In this document: positions 24,741 to 37,375 of the stretch, piece after piece | Numbering within the stretch: position 1 is the stretch's first letter | Layout: every line of letters begins with the position of its first letter | Assembly: GCF_037038585.1 (NCBI RefSeq) | Contig: NC_092525.1 | Coordinates: 20,232,867 to 20,296,866 of the forward strand | Length of the DNA: 64,000 bases | Direction: 5' to 3' | From: Patagioenas fasciata | Taxonomy: Eukaryota; Chordata; Aves; Columbiformes; Columbidae | Program-made: the position numbers and the translations under genes | Notes under the pieces: generated by a model | Database searches by the model: none | What the model saw: the letters and a program-made list of their open reading frames with translations, nothing else | Told to the model about the DNA's origin: nothing

Positions 24741-27520
24741 CTCAAAGGGCTTTTACGAACACACATGCACAACACAGTGAGTCTCGGATATTGTGATATC
24801 ACAGGATGTGTAAGGAGTAGATATCCCATTTCAGACCCTGTCACCTCCCCAGGCAAAAGTCAACGGGGGTCATGCTGAGACCTCATTCAGATGCAGGAGC
24901 TGAGGTCCTGGTGTCTCGCATCTTTCCTCCCTGTCCCTAATTGATCCTGGGCTCTTGCAATTTGTGATGGCCATCTAATTCTGGATCAATAGCTCGGGTT
25001 ACTTTTGTTATATCAGATAGTGTTGATAACCTGGGTCTGTAAGTTGTTCACTTGGTGATAACCGTTTCCTCTGCTTAATTAGGAATATCAGCTTAAAAAT
25101 GAGATACGTATCTGGGTGAAAAGCAGGTTACAAATGGTTGCAATTAAACCTCACCATAGTAGATTTCCTGTATCTTGTCGTATTGTGTTTCTTTTTCCTT
25201 TCTTTAAACGATATGAACGCACGTTTCTAGAGGGTACAGTTGTTCTGTTCAGAGCTCAAAATCATCTAAAGTAAAATGAGTTTGGACTGTCACACATCTA
25301 GCTTTGCTCCTTTCTTGCATCCTTGTGTTCTTTAACTGGAATAAAATGTACTTTTAATTTCACAAAGCTTTAGAAACAATGGGGAGCTCTGAGTGGTTTT
25401 TCTTTTTAAATTAACCAACTTATTTAGAAACGAGATGGGACTTTTTGTGGGGGCGATTAAAAAGTTATTAAAGCGGTGCCCAGTGGCGCTGCATCTAGAG
25501 CTAATGCTCTGGCAGTGTTTCCTTTAGACTTACTTTAGACAAGGCTGGACTCGAGACTGGAATACAAATTGTCAGCTTTACAGCTAATCAAATTTTCTTG
25601 GATAAAATTGAGCTATTTGACTGGGACAAGGGACTCGATCTGTCATCGTGCTGTGATTTCTCTCAATTTTGGAAGCCAGAAAATGCAACAGTTGCCTTAA
25701 TCTTTCCTTGCTTCTCGGCAAAGCTAGTTATGTGCATGTCGGTGGCCCAGCAGAAGACAGTGTCCCACTGCGTCCCTGTGGGGAGAGCAGGCAGGACCGT
25801 CCTCCACAACATGCGACCTTCCAGTCCCAAATGCAAACTTCTCTTTCCTTAGGCACGAGGAGTCCTTGCTCTGTACAAGAGAGATTTTAATCAGGTTTAA
25901 TAGGAGTGGGATAGAAGGAAATAAGCCCCAGTGTTCTCTATTGTGATGTGGAGAAAGGTGAGCAAAGGGAAGGCGGTGCAGTGCCCAAGAGATTTTTATT
26001 CCTCGCAGTCTTTTAACTTTGTGCATCCTTGGCACTTGCTAGTGCTCAAGTGCTGTTCAAACTAGTTTACTTTACAAACGTAAGTGAATCTGCTGTTGTT
26101 CTCATTTTAGCAATGCCTTATAGAAATACTGATTAAAAATGTCACTTAGTGATTTTTATCTGTGTGGAATAAGAAGTTCTAGAAAAAAGCAGATATACAT
26201 ATTTCTCAGTATAGTTCCATCACAGCAGAAATGGTCCTGGTAATATTCCTTGCCTGAAAGGTCTCTGTTTAGCTGGTTGGGGAAATAAATGGGAATTCGT
26301 GTTAATTTTCCGAAGCACCAATAAATTCCAGTCTTCTCAACCAGCACCAGGTTTGTAGTTGAAATTCCTGGTTTGAGGGGAACCTGGAGAGATGGCTCTG
26401 CACCTACTTGGGAGGAAAATACAATTAAAATAGTTGCTTCTTAAACAGTCTGCAGGTCTGTATTCCTCCCTCCTGGAAAACAGACCCTGAATATGTTGCT
26501 GTGGACCCAGTGAGCTGCAAGGCGGGAGCTGAGCCCACTTGCCATTCCTGGGTGATCATTGCCTTATTCTGACCTGCATTGTGGAGCTTCCCCACAGCGC
26601 AGCACCTGGAAGCCTTGGCTCCCTCTAAGGTGTTGTGAGCTCAAACTGCTGTCGTTTGTCCAAAACCTCTTTTTATCAGAAATTTTCTTCTCAGCTGTTA
26701 GAGCTGAGATTTGCTGATAGTTGCAAGAGAAAGGATGTTGTGTGCTTCTTCTGCTTTCGGGTCCCATAGTCAATATTTGTTCAGCAAATGCTGATCTTCT
26801 GATTTATTTTGCAATGTAAAATCCTTCAGAAATCCAAGAATTGCTCCCCAGACTACAAAAAAAGGGACAGGATTTGATCTTGTGGGAGAGCAATATTGTC
26901 AGGTTTCTTTTTTTTTTTTTTCTTTAAGTAGTAGGGAGGTTATATCTTTTGCAGTAGGAGATACTTCAGAAAGCAGCTGTGTGGCTGGGGATGGCCTTCC
27001 AGGATTGATTACTGAAATTCAGAGATGCCGGTGAGTGAAGAACACATGGGGCTCCCAGGGCAAGCGGATACTTTTCTTCTGCTCAGTGGAGCAAACAGAT
27101 GCACAGTATCGCTTTGTCCATACCTTAGGGCACTTTATATACTTAAGTAAAGGAGGGACAACAGCAAATCATCACCTTAGTATTAACAAGAAAGATGAGT
27201 TATATAGTGACATTAAAGCAGGATCATAAAATATTTTCTTATTCCTAAAATTCTTTGAGGAAAAATAAATGGAAGGATACAAACACGCAGAGCGTTGAGC
27301 CCTTAGACAAGAAAGCAAGACAAAGGAAAATGGGGAAAAACAAATGACAAACATTTCACTTCTCACTGAATTTAGTGTCTTCAATTAGAGAAAAAGGCGG
27401 GGGGGAGTGGTAGGGAGAATTGGTTAGCAAATGCCAACACCAATATCGCATATGTTCTTTCATATATGAAATTGTGCCATAATTGAGACAGATTACTTGA
27501 AGCATTAAAAAAAAAAATCC
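24741..27520. other. Intron-like non-coding DNA
   Basis: No gene or classified repeat supported. A T14 run occurs at 26908-26921. The overlapping + strand frames at 25598-25890 and the minus frame at 25724-26035 share the same bases in different frames and none looks coding. Confidence 0.5.
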
Positions 27521-27524
27521 CAGA

Positions 27525-27860
27525 AATGCTGATGTAGAAAAGACCTTGGGAGGTAACTCCGTATGTTGCCAGGCTCTTAGGCAAGATCAAGTGTACCTGT
27601 CTCACCTCCAGAAGCTGACAGTCTGTCTAACCTCTTTTTAAACCTTGGATATTGATTTCTCATCTTCCCTAGACAGCCTGTTCTGGGTCTTCACCACTCT
27701 TACAGTTAACAACACTTTCATTTTTCTAATACCTAATTCTTTCTACCGCTTGTCCTCCTGTCAGTTGTACGGAGAAGAACTGATGAATGTTCTCTTCTGT
27801 TACTGCCTTGTTTGACATTTTTGGATCATGCTTAGCACTTCCTTAACTTAATCTTTGCTT
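27525..27860 (-). mobile_element. Old CR1 LINE fragment, 3' region, antisense
   Basis: Read as given, the block has landmarks of an inverted CR1 3' region in order: an accurate 'gaccttgggaggtaac' start, 'gttgccaggctcttaggcaagatcaagtgtacct', 'gtctaacctctttttaaacc', 'ccctagacagcctgttct', 'ttcaccactcttacagtta', 'tttctaatacctaattc' and 'cgcttgtcctcc'. The left edge is the element's 3' end, next to an A-run at 27507-27517. Divergence is high and the coding part is missing, so this is a dead 5'-truncated copy. Confidence 0.75.
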
Positions 27861-30480
27861 TACTTTGCAGGATGAGAAGAAGAAGGGAAAAAAAAAAAAC
27901 TAAATCTTGATTCTTTCCTTGTTGACCATGCTTCTGAAATCACTTAGTTGTTTGGACTCCTCCTTACCCCCACTTGAATTTTCCCTATATTTTAAGGAGT
28001 GGCATTCAAAATGGGATCAAAGTGGGGTATCTGCTGAAATAGCCAGTATTTTTCTAGTGCAATAGGAAAAGAAGAACAAGCTCCTTGGTCTTAGCATCTC
28101 ATGCTTCTGTCATACTCCTCTGATATTTCTGGTTTTCCAGTAGTACCATGTATTTTACTTGTATTCATTGTAACTGGCTGAAGTACAGATACTTGGCCTT
28201 TTATCACCTCACACTTTCACTCCGTGTATTTTAGAAGGAAGAATAAAATGGACAAATAGAAAGGGCTGCACTGCATCAGGTTTCAGCTTTCGGATATTAC
28301 GTCCTTGTCTCCAACGTGCCGATACATTCTCTGCTGATTCTACTCACATTTCCCAGCTCACTGTCACCTACAGTTGTTCAGGCATTGCCATTTAGTCCTG
28401 TAAGAGCAATGGCATCTCTGATATTACTGCTGATGGTGGCTATTTCAGAGATCATTTATCAGAAAAGGTTTGGCAACTTTGAGCCTTGAGCCACTTTCTT
28501 ACAGAGCTTTACGTGAGCCTCTGTGAACGTGCAATACCCCGGTACTAAAGATTAGAAACAATTTCTAGGTTTAGGGCTAGTTATCATTGCTTTTGCACAA
28601 TTTGCATGTGTTGATTTTAAATTTTAGAGCTGATCTGAATGCTATTAGTGATTTAGAAATTTAGAACCCTCTGAAATGAAAAAGATTTTACAATATTATT
28701 TTGATAATATTCTATTAGAACTCTAACTTTTATTGTATTGATGCTAGCATCCTCTGTACTCTCATTTGGGACTAGTAATATTCCATAGTTCTCCAGTGAA
28801 GAGGAACAAAACCAATTGTTAAAAGATCCATTCCCTCTCTTGGAAAAAGCTGCCATTGGTGTCAGGGAGCTCAGGTGGATTTCAGGAAGAACTTGTTAGA
28901 ACATAGCAATCCATATAAAGATGAATAGATTTGCAATATGTAGTTATGGTAGAGTTCTAAAGCACTATGAGATTCTTGAGTCTTACAATATTATTATTAC
29001 TAAATGCTTTCAAACCCAAAGTGACACTAATGCATTTAATTTAAGCTATTATTATTTCAGAGTTAATTTTACACTTAAACTGAAATAAGGAAAGCACTTT
29101 AAGAAATATTTGGGGGTGTTGCTATATTATTTAGAATTGCTTGGAGAAACAAACAAAACTTCTCCCATGTTCTGAAATGTGAGTATCTGATAAGGCCTCG
29201 TTTTATTTGAGAGGAAACTGTTGAGAAAGAAATTTCAAAGCATTTTTACAGGGAAATGCATTAATCCCCTTACATGAGTGCTTATGATGATGCTTTCCTC
29301 AATGTATTCTGTGATAATTCTTCACATGCTACTTGAAAATACATGGTGACTACAATATAATGAGCATTGCTGTTGGTTATCACTGTATTTGACAGAATTA
29401 AGGCTCTCTAAGTTTACAGCATTTTAGTATTCTCCTCTGGGTTTCTTGCCTTATGGTCCAGTGCTCTGTAAGTCAAATCTTTCCTTGAGACTCCCTGTGT
29501 TTCCTAGGGCTTGCTTCGTCTGGTCCTTTTTATTATTCCTTATCCCTTTTTGTTCCCCAGTCTTGCGTTTTCTGGATGCTGTTTTGAAAATCCTGAACGC
29601 CTTTTGCTTTTTTATTTTTCTACTTTTTTTTCGGTGATGTTTCTAGTGATGCTTCCAGCATCCTCATTCTCTGTTTTGCTTTCCCTTGCTCTCATGCAGC
29701 AATGTTTCCTACCCCACCAAGGAACATTTCTTTGTGTTTCAGTTTTCTTCTTCTCCTTGTGCTGCCCTGTGCTCTGAATACATCCCTTTCTGTCTCCCTT
29801 CTCTGCACATCCCTGTTGCCCTGTGGTCTCCCTGCACCCCGTTTCCTCCAGATTCCCAGTTGCAGTATTTCCAGTTGATGTTGCTCTTTCCCCTCCTTCC
29901 CCCATGTTTTTCTGAACGCTGCTTTGCTCGCCTGCTATGTTTGATTAACTGGCTCCAGGGTGCAAGTTAAATGTCAGTATGATTTTTCTTTTCTCCTTCT
30001 CTTAAAGGAGTGCCATGAAATGGAATTTGAACACCAAAGTCTTCACTTTTGTTGGGAAGAGTTTAACATAACAGTGTCCAAGGAGGCACTGAATCCCCAC
30101 ATGGTTTGCTTCCATTTCTAATGGCAGTTGTTCCCTCCTTAGAATCTGACCTGATCAACAGTGGCATAGCCTAAAAGACCTGAAATTAAAATGGTTGTGA
30201 ACTAATGCCACTGAGTGCAGTCCCTTTAGTTCTCACATCTTGAGTCTATTTGCTGCTCACAGTGTGCTAAGACACTTGATAGTGGTTGCAGTTTCTCTCC
30301 TATCAGGTTACGACATTGGTCTTGATAACAGTGATAATGAGGCAATAGTTGTGTATGTCACATCTTCCCTGGGCAGCTACTGCTTAAATTTTATTTATTT
30401 AACAATAACGCAGTATTTTTCAATAAGGAGACAGCAGATCATAATCAGGCTTTTCTAACAGCTTATTGGGGGTTATTTAA
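27861..30480. other. Intron-like non-coding DNA with a pyrimidine-biased block
   Basis: No exon supported. The most distinctive part is roughly 29440-29940, where the + strand is strongly pyrimidine-rich for about 500 bp. This leaves overlapping stop-free frames on both strands (for example 29511-29777 + and 29612-29905 -). These frames are a by-product of composition and show no domain. Confidence 0.5.
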
Positions 30481-30489
30481 AAAAAAAAT

Positions 30490-30790
30490 TATGGCAATGG
30501 ACGGCAGCCAGTAGGCGGGTCTGACCAAGTGTGACCAAGAAAATAGAACAAGTGAGACAGTGAGACAGGCTCTGTGCTACAAATCAATCCATGGATGACA
30601 GGCACGACCAGCCTTGCAGGGGTCAGGGTGCTGTGGCTTTGTTCTGGATGCAGGGAAAAAGGTTAGGAAAGATGAACAACTCATCAGGAAAAAAGGCCTT
30701 AGCACGGGTGGGCCGGTTGGGCAGGTGTCTGCTGGCCATGGACCTGCTGGCCATTGCGACTCGCCTCACTGTGGCACTGCTGGTGGTATT
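30490..30790. other. Unclassified GC-rich segment abutting a CR1 copy
   Basis: About 300 bp clearly richer in G+C than its surroundings lie directly 5' of the recognisable CR1 3' region. It contains short internal duplications ('gaccaagtgtgaccaag', 'gtgagacagtgagacag'). It may be a more 5' part of the same CR1 copy, an older repeat into which CR1 inserted, or sequence carried along with it. An open frame runs from 30591 across this segment into the CR1 part to 31106 (171 codons), but the CR1 3' region is not coding in that frame. Confidence 0.4.
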
Positions 30791-31284
30791 TTTGTTCAGC
30801 TTGGGGCCCCTCATCATAAGAAGGACATTGAGGTGCTGGAGAGAGTGCAGAGGAGGCGACAGAGCTGGTGAGGGGCTGGAACACAAATCTGATGAGGAGC
30901 AGTTGAGGGAACTGGGACTGTTCAGGCTGCAGAACAGGGGTCTGAGGGGAGACCTTATCGCTGTGTACAACTGCCTGGAAGGAGGTTGTAGCACCAAGGG
31001 TGTTGTTCTCTTCTCCCAAGTAGCAAGTGATAGGACAAGAGGAAATGGCCTCAAGTTGCGCCAGGGGAGGCTTAGATTGGATATTAGGAAAAAATTCTTC
31101 ATGTAATGGGTTGTCAGGCATTGGAACAGGCTGCCCAGGGCAGCGGTGGAGTCGCCATCCCTGAAAGGGCTTAAAAGGTGTTTAGACAAGGTTCTTAGGG
31201 ACATGGTTTTGTGCTAGAGTGAGGTTATGGTTGGACTCAACGATCTTGAGGGTCTCTTCCAACCAAAATGATTTTATGATTCTA
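30791..31284 (+). mobile_element. CR1 LINE fragment, 3' region, sense
   Basis: A well-preserved avian CR1 3' region. Landmarks in order are 'aagaaggacattgaggtgctggag', 'ctgttcaggctgcagaacag', 'ggggagaccttatcgctgtg', 'gataggacaagaggaaatgg', 'gcattggaacaggctgccc', 'gttatggttggactcaacg' and 'ggtctcttccaaccaaaat', then the terminal 'gattttatgattct'. CR1 is the main non-LTR retrotransposon of birds, and most copies are 5'-truncated like this one. It is the least diverged copy in the window. No intact reverse transcriptase or endonuclease is present. Confidence 0.93.
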
Positions 31285-34200
31285 CTGTGCCAAACTGGCT
31301 GGTGGGGATGTGGCACATGAGGGTTGGGCATGGAGGGCTTGACCCTTGGCTTCTGCTTTTGGCAGCCCCACAGCAGCCTGGAACCCCAGGCTAAGAGCTA
31401 ATCACAAACTTAAGGGCTTTGCTGGACCAGGACCAGAACATGTTCCATGGCCAGGCGTAAATAACTTGTGCTTTAGATCAAAACTGAATTTTGATCTGCT
31501 TTATATTTAGGGACAAAGTGTTCTTATTGCATCCGTGACCCTTCTCTCTCAATTTAAAGCTTTTCTGTGTTGCTCTCAGCTGTTTGCAGATACTATATAT
31601 TAAGATAAGGATCATTGTCTGGTTTTTAGAGAGATTTAAAGTAGCCTGAGGGAAAGCAGTGCACTTGGCAAGGGCAGTTACTCGCACAATGAAAAAAACA
31701 TCGCCACAATAAATACGGCAAACAAACCCAGTTCAGAAGGAAAGATATGACATTTGAGAATTAAGTCCTGCCTTACTGTGCTGTCCGTCAGGTTTGTGTT
31801 TTCTGTCAAGTGACATCCAAGAGCCACAGTCTGCTCGATCCCATCCCTGTGTCCGAGATGCGATTGGAGCTGCAATGACCACAGAAAACCACCTGTAAGA
31901 ATTGGCTTTGTATAACATGTGTGCGATGTGCAGTAGCAGATGAAAATAGAATTGGCTGTTGATAGATATATACACAATTATAACTGGTATTGGGCTGTGT
32001 TGGAGGATCTTGCCTGTGCGTTGTGCTAATAACATGATGGAGGGAAAGGCAAAGAATTTTGATAATTAATCTGTGTTTGATTTTCAGAGATAAAACTTGA
32101 ATAAGTTAATAATTTATGAACAGCTCGTTTTGCTTTCTTCATAAGTCGGACTGGAAGTCCCTCAGAACAGTGAACCCTTGATGAATGGAAGGATCAGGAG
32201 GAAAACTGGTTTTGAGAACAAAAGAGAGAGTTTATGTTGCATTGCATATTTTGCTTGCTTTTTGCCCCATGCTCCTGGGAACTTTTGATGGAAAAAAAAA
32301 AGACATAAACCCAAAAACTCAGCTCCTTCTTACTTGAAAAGTAAATATGACTCATGAGACAAAACACATCACTTAAAAAACTGAAATTTAAGCTGGAGTG
32401 TGTGAAAGGTTTTAGCTGCATCTGTTAATGGCATTTTAATGCTGATTTGTCGGGTGAAGTTTTTCAGAAATCACACTTCTAAACACTCTGTATGTTTCCT
32501 AACAGCATGTTGCCTGTTGTGTGGAGTTCTTGGCTGGTTTAAAGTCTTAAACACACTTAGGAGACACTGAAGTGGGAGCTCAAGATTTGTTTACATATAA
32601 GATCTTGAGAAAGACACTAGAGCAGAGGTTTCATGTGTTGACATTTTAATCCTATCATATCTGAAACTCTGTGAGGAAATAACTTTAAAAGGTAAATATG
32701 TTTGTATCAGGCCAATTTTTGTTTTCCCCCTATTTCACAAAATCTCACCCTCCCTAAGATTTGTGATTATCCAGCCTCGACTGGATAATCCTCTCTCCTT
32801 CCTTTCCTCCAAACAAAAAGAGAGACTTGAATTGTTGACAGAAAACAACCACATTTGCCTTCAGTCAGTAGCTTATGCCTAACAACGAAAGACGACTTTT
32901 GCTGCTTTTTAAATGTCAGTGGGCAGAAGAGCTGCCCTGGGAGAACATGTGCCTTTTTAGTGCTGTCTTTAGCACCTGAACACCTCTCCATGAACTGGCT
33001 GGTTTTGTGGGACTTGCTGTCTCACCAGGCAGAAGTGCTAAATGGCGTTAGGACTGTGGATGATAATGATCTGTTAATAGAGATTGCAGTGATTAATAGC
33101 CTTTAGAATATTACTGCATTAAGACAGATTTTTCAGTCAGGCTGAGATAAACTGAGGAGTTGGGGAAGAGGAACAGGTTGGTGCTTGGACCTGCAGGGCT
33201 GTGAGGGGACAACAATGCAGGAGACAAGATGCGCTCCTATTTTTGGTGATGTTGGATGATAACCTTGACTTGTGAGTCCTGCCCTCCTCATTTTTCTTTC
33301 TTAAGCATTTTACAGCTGGACTGTGCCTCTTGACTTCTGATTTTTTTCACAGCTACCGCTGCTGATCATGATGTGCGGGAAATATGGCTTCGTGCTGAGC
33401 TACTCAATTTTGGCGTTTTGCCATTTTTAGGATTTCTGCTGTACTGCCTGCAAGAGAAGAGCCGGTCACTGTCAAATTGGAGTACTTGTGGGCACACTGC
33501 TTTTTGTACCCTTAAATCCTATAGCTTATTATTTGTCTTGCTATCATGGGTAGGACCCTTCAGTGTGGAGCAGGACTTCGTTGCACTTGTTCTATGTAAA
33601 TATTGAGAGAAAATAAAGTCTCCCCCTACTGGGAGTCTAGCAATATGAGAGATGTTTTATGCACTTATGTGGACACATGTAAACAAATGGTCAAAATGAA
33701 TCACTCAGGGAAGGGGAAACCTCAGCATGCACCTTGTACAAAGTCTTCTATAAGGCATTGCAAGGAAAGACTTAAAGATAAGGAGGTGATTTTGTAGACG
33801 TTTGTGGGAACTGCTGCTAAGGCCTCAGATCAGATGTAGATAAAGCCTGAAGGTTGTTGTTTGAAAATAACATGTAAGGAGTATTTATTGACCAAAGATA
33901 CAATCAGTTCTCAGTGTAGGGATTGAGAAATGAGAGGTACCGTGGAAAAAAGATCTAGTGACAGGTTTTTTGCTTGAAGGTACGTCACATTGACAAGTCA
34001 GAGATTGAGGACTCTTGTGGGGGTTTTGGGTCCCTCTGTTCACCACTTCCCAAAAGGCCCTGCAATTTGCAGTACTGACATTTCTCTCATTTAGAATACT
34101 TGTCTGTCTGTTCATTTACCTTGGGCTTTATGGATTAGCATGCAAATGATAGCACATACTGGTATTTAGCTTTCTGTTGTGGATTTGGCTTATCTGTGTA

Positions 34201-37200
34201 TTTTCCAGGACACTCAGTTGCTGTGTTGTTAAGGTCAGTGGTTCTTAGCTGCATCTATCCATCTCATGGTGTCTCTGCGCAGGCTGATGTGAAGCTATTT
34301 GTTTAACCGTTTCGGTATCTCTGTCACCTTCTTGCTTTTGATTGAGTCTGCTGAAGAGACACATCTGTACAGCCACACTTGATTGGTTGCGGGCCGTTTT
34401 TTGCCTTCTGCATTCAATTCTCCCTTGTCATCAGTCAACTGCTTCATCTTAGCCCCGCTGTCTTTCTTCAGCTTGTGTGTGACCTCCACCAGTGCCAGCC
34501 ACACCAGATGGAAGCAAAGTTGTGTGCCCGTTGTGCCACTGATCGCATCCAGGCCCGGGACGGCGTGTGCCAGCTGGCTTCAAAGGTGTCATTTTGTGTG
34601 TCCTCCAGTTGCCATTGGTTTGGAGGATAATTTGGCATCTTGATTTTGGTCAGAGAAATTATTTGTGCATCTGTGGCAAGCCATCTGCTTTGTGTGCAGT
34701 CAATGGTGTGGGGAGTGGGATGGTTCCACCTGACCCTCTTCCACTGTATCACCCTTATAACTTCTGTCTGCTGTATCTTTACATTCACACATCTGTCTGG
34801 TTGTGAGAATCAGTATAACGCTCTGTCCTCATGTGCATTTTAAGGAGAACATTCAGTTGCCTTTACAATTACACATACTCACCTTTGTTTTTCCAATATC
34901 CTTTGAGATAATGGCTGTGAGCTTTGCCTTGTGTTCTCCTGGCTTCACACCACTCTGTTGCAGTTTGGCATCAACTTTTCTGCTAAGATTTACAATCATA
35001 TACAGTCAGTCGATGCAGATTTCAGTAGGGTGTTTTGCACGTACACAGCCAGGGATCTTCCTGTGTGTACATTCTTCTGGTAAAAAGTGCTGGTGGTGAA
35101 ACACGCTGTTACTGGTGCCTTTCCCTGTATGTTGTTAACGGTGGTGGGTGAAGACAGACTGATGCTGTGTTTGAAAATACATTCCTACACATCCTTTTCT
35201 TGCTTCTTGGCTCAGGATGTGCCGCTTCATTGGGAACAAGGCCAGAATGTAGCCCTAATTTTGCAATATGCAACCATTAGCTTGAAAACGCAAAATCAAT
35301 TAAACATGGCCTCACCAAAAATGCAGCGTCTGGTCCGTGCAGGTGTTGGCATATGGCCAGTGGGAGTCTGGAAAGCACAATTTTGACAGGTTATTGCTCT
35401 TTTTCTCTCAGGAACAAGATGGTATTATTATGAGTAACTGGATTTCTAGTCATGATGTTTGCAACACTGTTTGCTGACACATGGTAAATGCTGATTCTGG
35501 TTTCTCCTTAACTCGCTTCACGAAATCGAGCTGGAACTAATTCAGTACTTTGTGTTTGCTGCTGCAGAGAAATGTACCGGTATTTCCAAATGGGGAGGTT
35601 CAGACTTCTCAAATGTGAAATTTGGTGCTTCTGTCTCAGCAATTTTTTTGTTCATCAGTGTGTTTAAATCACTGTGGTTTTGAACAGGCGAAGTAAAGTA
35701 TAATTCAAGTTACTATTGTTTCCAGTTGTTAGGAGAAGCGAACTGAGCGAAAATCACCTGACTCTGTTCTTGAACAACAGCAGTTAGATGAAATATATTC
35801 CTAAACAGTCAGACTAAATTACATGTGTACTTTGGCAGACTTCAAATGAATGACATTGATGAATCCTTAAAACTGTGACCGTTAAGTCAATCACACGCTT
35901 TGATACCATTAATGAAGAAATAATGTTTTGACGTTTATACCTTCATAAATTCTGACACTTCCAATTGTCCTCAAGTAACAAAACACCGTTGTCATCTGCA
36001 ATAATGTGCTCTTTAAAAATTTTGCCTGAGCTACATAAAGCTGGGGGCTTTATGTTATGAAAGGACAAGCATTTCTTGTTTGTGCTTTTATTTGTTGTTA
36101 TTCAGTGGCTGCATGTCCTGCTGTTTAAGCCCTCAGCTGTGCTTCAAGGTCTTGTGCAGTGACTGTTGTGTGGGTCAATAAGGCTTGAGCTGAACCTCCA
36201 GACCTAAGTGATGTGTAGTGCACTGACTTAGCATGTTGATGTACGACCACTTCCTTTTCTATCCGCCAAAAAGGACTTTAATGCGGCTTTTTCTTCTGTT
36301 GGTGTTGCCTTTTGTTCACATTACATGGAGGACAATCCAGTCTGAGAAAGATAAATTCCACAATTTGTCTTGTCAGGCTCTGAGATGGAGTTTTCTGTTC
36401 CGCTGGCCGGGCAGAGGAGCAGCCGTGCTCTTCCCCAGCGTGGTGGGTGGTTGTGCGCAGACCCCTTTGTTTCTGACCGGGGTCCGTGCACTCACCTCCC
36501 ACACAGCAACCTGCAAACCTACCGCAGAAATTCGCTCCTTTTCTTGCTCTCTTCTACCTACTGATGGGACTTGGCAGTACTGACTCTGGATGTAAAACCA
36601 CTCAGTAACCTGCCTTGGTAAGTCATCAATTATTAGCCTGAAATACCCGTTCTGTGCACTCGCGCTGCTGAAGGAGTCATTATGTTGCCGTTTGGTTGCT
36701 GCTTCTTCCAACGCTAAGTCCTGGATTCAGCTTTGCTCCTGGGACCACATATGCCAGCTCTGACCAGTCTTTCATAGGGAGGAGAGAACAGAATACAGCT
36801 GAGAAATTAATTCCTGAAGAGAGTTAGAAAACGGTATATAAAAATATTTTGCTACTAAGAAGGGAAAAACAGCAGTGATCACACTAAACATAATAGAAAT
36901 CTTGTTCATGTTCCTTGCTGCCCTTTTCTGCAGCATTTAGTTGTGAGGTAGAGAAATCCTGTAGCTATACAGCCGTGTTATTGTTGACCCATTTTCCGAA
37001 CAGCTAATGGCTAAGACCGAATACATATTACTACCATTATAATTGTTAAATTTTGCCATGCTGCATCGGGAATTCTGTGAATATCGTGAGTCTGGCCCAG
37101 AGCACTTTCCTAATCAAACACAAATTAAAACTAACCCGACTGACTGCTGTAAAAATATTGGTAGGCTTCCCTAGTAGATTTATAGTCTCATGTACTAAGA

Positions 37201-37220
37201 GAGCTTCGTGACCCTCTCTT
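31285..37220. other. Intron-like non-coding DNA with a stop-poor patch
   Basis: No exon can be supported. Positions 34290-35390 hold an unusual number of overlapping open frames on both strands. Examples are the + frames 34379-34630, 34803-35099 and 35087-35386, and the minus frames 34295-34504 and 34468-34788. The minus frame at 34295-34504 is lysine-rich (MWLALVEVTHKLKKDSGAKM...) but I recognise no family. No splice borders or poly-A tail were convincing. Confidence 0.5.
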
Positions 37221-37224
37221 AAAA

Positions 37225-37375
37225 TATGTGTCCATATCTCCATTTTACAGAGGATGAAGATGAGATGCAGAAAGGCCTTTAACTTGCAACTGCACAGCAA
37301 AGGAAAATTGGCCGCTCCTAGTTGAAAACTGGGAGCTCTACCTTTAGTAGAGAGGTAGGCGTTACCCAGATTTAC
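37225..37375 (-). mobile_element. MIR/CORE-SINE-like relic, antisense
   Basis: The run 'tatctccattttacagaggatgaagatgagatgcagaaaggcctttaac' (in part) corresponds to the inverted MIR core motif 'tatccccattttacagatgaggaaactgaggcacagagaggttaa'. It is followed by 'actgcacagcaaagg' for 'gtcacacagcaagt' and 'actgggagctct' for the distal region. It is strongly diverged, as expected of an element silent since early amniotes. A retained copy of this age may be neutral or exapted. Confidence 0.55.

Noticed and set aside
30591..31204. 171-codon + frame and 193-codon - frame
   Set aside because: Most of both frames lies in the CR1 3' region, which is not coding in these frames.
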